This document shows positions 61,801-64,000 of a stretch of DNA of 64,000 bases, one piece after another. A model generated the notes under the pieces. The model saw nothing but the letters and a program-made list of their open reading frames with translations. It did no database searches and was not told the origin of the DNA. The stretch comes from Helicostylum pulchrum (Eukaryota; Mucoromycota; Mucoromycetes; Mucorales; Mucoraceae), in assembly GCA_025677825.1 (NCBI GenBank), contig JAIXMO010000016.1, forward strand, positions 434,001-498,000, written 5' to 3'. Position numbers and translations under genes: made by a program. Position 1 is the stretch's first letter. Every line of letters begins with the position of its first letter.

Positions 61801-63092
61801 GGAGATTGGGCCCAGGATGAAAGTTTAGTTGGGTTACTTGCACAGAACCCCTTCTTCAATGATGATTCAAAGACGGATAATGAATTTGTTAAAGCGCTTA
61901 ATCAAGCAGAAATAACAATGGAATTAAAATTAAAGAACGATAGAGTATTAGATTCCAGTGAGCTTATCTTCGATTCCAAGAGACTTATTGCCTTGGGAAG
62001 ATTATACCATACACTGAAATGGTTCGTACGTGAAATTTGGGATCTTCGTTCAGCTAACGTTCCAATGTCTTTGGTGAATTCAACATCATCTACAAAAATT
62101 GTCAACTCGGAAACTAATATCGATGCTAACGATTCTCCTGAAGTAAAGAGTTCAAAGAGATGGTCAAATCAAGAGCCTAGGCCTATCAGAGACCCTAGTG
62201 AGGAAGCTGGACCTGTGTTGTTACCCCTTCGTGGTGAAATTGCAAAGTAAATTAATTGTATATAATAACAAAGAACTATTTACTCATTTGGGTTTTTTTT
62301 TAGGCGTTTCGATGCACTGTTAACTACATATCAACAATTAGCCGAAACATGTTTGTTTACTTTACGTCTTGAAGGACGGTGTCATACCATGTACTATCTC
62401 GAAATGGCTATTCGCGATGGTAACTATCACCTTGAAGATGAGACCTTTGAGCCTGACCCATATGTAATTACGCTCAATTCTGATCTTATGGAATTGGATG
62501 ATTGTATCAATGCCTCTTTACCACCAAAAGACGAATTGTAAGTCTCTCATTTATATACACATACTATGTATTCTTGACTTCTAACTCCTTCTCTACGAAA
62601 TAGGTTCGCATTTGACGGTTTACCAGGATTAATTGTATACATCTTAATATCTGAAGCCAGTTACATTAAGAGATTAAATAGCAACGGTGTACAAAAGATG
62701 GTACGTAATATTCTTGCTTTACAACAAAATTTAAGTAATTTCGTACCATTGGCTCAATGCTCTATGATGGAACGTGCACGTGAATACTATCAATTATTTA
62801 ATCTTGGCAGCGAGGTAAGTCTTTTCTTGATAATATTGATCACTTTTTTTTTTATTGTTGCTAATATTTTATAATGTAGGGTATTATTAAATCTATTCAA
62901 GAAAATGGACCCAAATTTACATTTGATGAGTATCGTATTATCTTGGGCTTGATTTATGATATCAATCAAGATCAAGACGACGAACCCAAGAGTGCTATAG
63001 AAGCTAACGATGACGCAAGAAAACAAAATAGTGCAAAGTACAGTGAATGGCTTATGGAACTTGTAGAAGTTATGGCTGATTACGAAAACTAA
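58808..63092 (+). CDS. SEC8: Exocyst complex subunit Sec8 (EXOC4)
   Basis: Subunit of the octameric exocyst that tethers secretory vesicles to the plasma membrane at growth sites such as the hyphal tip. Seventeen exons from 58808 (58808-58958, 59032-59081, 59145-59268, 59328-59390, 59458-59596, 59658-59826, 59911-60013, 60088-60197, 60255-60359, 60427-60699, 60761-61248, 61303-61477, 61538-61676, 61730-62246, 62304-62537, 62604-62814, 62880-63092); 3264 nt, 1087 residues, all in phase. The N-terminal Sec8 domain is clear: 'LREIHEGWQFMLEDDFDPV', 'ALKLMDDSS', 'YYKGFNNSIGTFGGVLQYI', 'DSFYHMEIIMESILALGEIP' and 'TIIERLPVEIHALVDKTIAE'. The rest is helical as expected for a CATCHR rod. Exon 2 is only 50 bases and easy to miss. 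Confidence 0.94.
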
Positions 63093-63308
63093 TAAAATCA
63101 ACATTTATATTTTTTTTTTGTGGGCGTCTTTTTTCAGCTACCTGTACATACAAAACATTTGCTGTTTCTTCTCCCTGATTGTCTTATTCTTTACTTTTTT
63201 TAAACATTAAATAGACCACATGAGACTACCCATTTTATCGGCCTAAGCTGTATTTATTCTATCTTTTTTTAGAACAGATGAATCACTTTTCTTTCTCTTT
63301 CCTTTACA

Positions 63309-63485
63309 ATGCATACCACCCGTAAGTATTTTTTTAAAGGTTTACCTTTTAAAGGAGTTCCTATTTATTATTCTGCAATTTTTTTTAGAGTTAAAAAAAA
63401 GTACATTTAGCGGGTTTCATGACCTTATGCTAGCTTATACCCGGCAGTCGCTTTAGGAAGAACAGTATCCTTTTGGATGGAAATA
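63309..63485 (+). pseudogene. Small gene relic, copy B of the dispersed pair
   Basis: ATGCATACCACC then GTAAGTATT at 63309-63330 matches the first exon and donor of copy A (3408-3390, minus strand), and identity continues through the intron to TTTTTTTTAG near 63391. The second-exon homologue lies at 63420-63485 but on the minus strand, where it reads 'QKDTVLPKATAGYKLA' then stop. So the two parts of copy A are inverted relative to each other here. Confidence 0.45.
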
Positions 63486-64000
63486 AAGAAAGAAAAGAAA
63501 AAATCTTAATATAGAGGTACGTGTGAGAAAAAGAAAAAAAGAAAAAATAAACCCTAGTTTAGTAATTATTTAGTCTTTATCATAAAAGGCAAAAGAAAGA
63601 AAACGCACACTTTTATAAAATCGATAAAATAAAAGGAAACTGTATAATTAACTGAAGTAAAAAATAGCATGATTGAATTCGTATAGGTACGGATTATGTT
63701 TTTGAACAATATGAGTTCATTTCCTTCTAGTTCTACTAACAATAAATAACTGTTTACACCAGGATGGTTCACGTGAATATTCATGCCAAAAAAAAAAAAC
63801 GAAAAAAAAAAAATATACCTTGGCTTTTTCCCCTAAAATAAAAGACATAACGATACTTATACGAAAAAGAAGAGAAATATTACAATAAACGTTATTGATC
63901 ATTTTTTTTAGCCTCCCTAAATTATTCAAGTCCAACAGACATAATTAGATGATACTGAGCATGATTTATTTAATGATAAGCTTCATTTTAAGAAGAAAAG

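Overview
The window is nuclear DNA of a filamentous fungus, most likely Mucoromycota (Mucorales-like). It is AT-rich, genes are split by many 45-90 base introns with GTAAGT-type donors, and poly-A/poly-T runs are common between genes. DASH subunit Dad1, a fungal-type protein kinase C, Dicer, exocyst Sec8 and a Fanzor-type gene with an N-terminal zinc knuckle all fit. Species assignment is inference. Exon coordinates were read by eye from splice signals and frame continuity; most totals divide by three, but single-base slips are possible.

Left part (1-20.8 kb). The 3' end of an unrecognised multi-exon gene, then a sparse stretch, then CsbD-like (-), condensin subunit CND2 (-), DASH subunit DAD1 (-), a polytopic membrane protein (+), a mitochondrial carrier of TPC1 type (+) preceded by a broken tandem copy of its own promoter and 5' end, protein kinase C (+), mitochondrial Fe-S assembly P-loop protein IND1/NUBPL (+), complex III subunit QCR9 (-), and a secreted Asp/Gly/Glu repeat protein (-) whose true frame is not the longest open frame.

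Middle (20.8-44 kb). Long non-coding stretches carry an elongator tRNA-Met and a paired CACGTG palindrome. Genes are a MIR-domain protein, a G-protein beta subunit, a decayed HSP70-like gene, a RidA family protein, a Sel1-repeat protein with both a presequence-like N-terminus and a CaaX C-terminus, a coiled-coil protein and a two-TM small protein. On the minus strand at 40.7-43.2 kb lies the most unusual locus: a Fanzor (eukaryotic TnpB-like RNA-guided nuclease) gene, recognisable from zinc knuckle to RuvC-III, but broken by six apparent frameshifts and two stops and lacking the usual RuvC-II glutamate segment. A tandem ~100 bp repeat and short inverted repeats lie upstream of it.

Right part (44-64 kb). 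Mitochondrial m-AAA protease (-), cytochrome c oxidase subunit COX6 (-), a complete Dicer (-), a 6 kb gene-poor region with a fresh 469 bp tandem triplication, and SEC8 (+, 17 exons). A small gene fragment near 63.3 kb is homologous to one near 3.3 kb, with its second part inverted.

Themes are mitochondrial function (TPC1, IND1, QCR9, AFG3-type protease, COX6), chromosome segregation (CND2, DAD1), signalling and cell wall/secretion (PKC, G-beta, SEC8), and RNA silencing (Dicer) next to relics of mobile or duplicated sequence.
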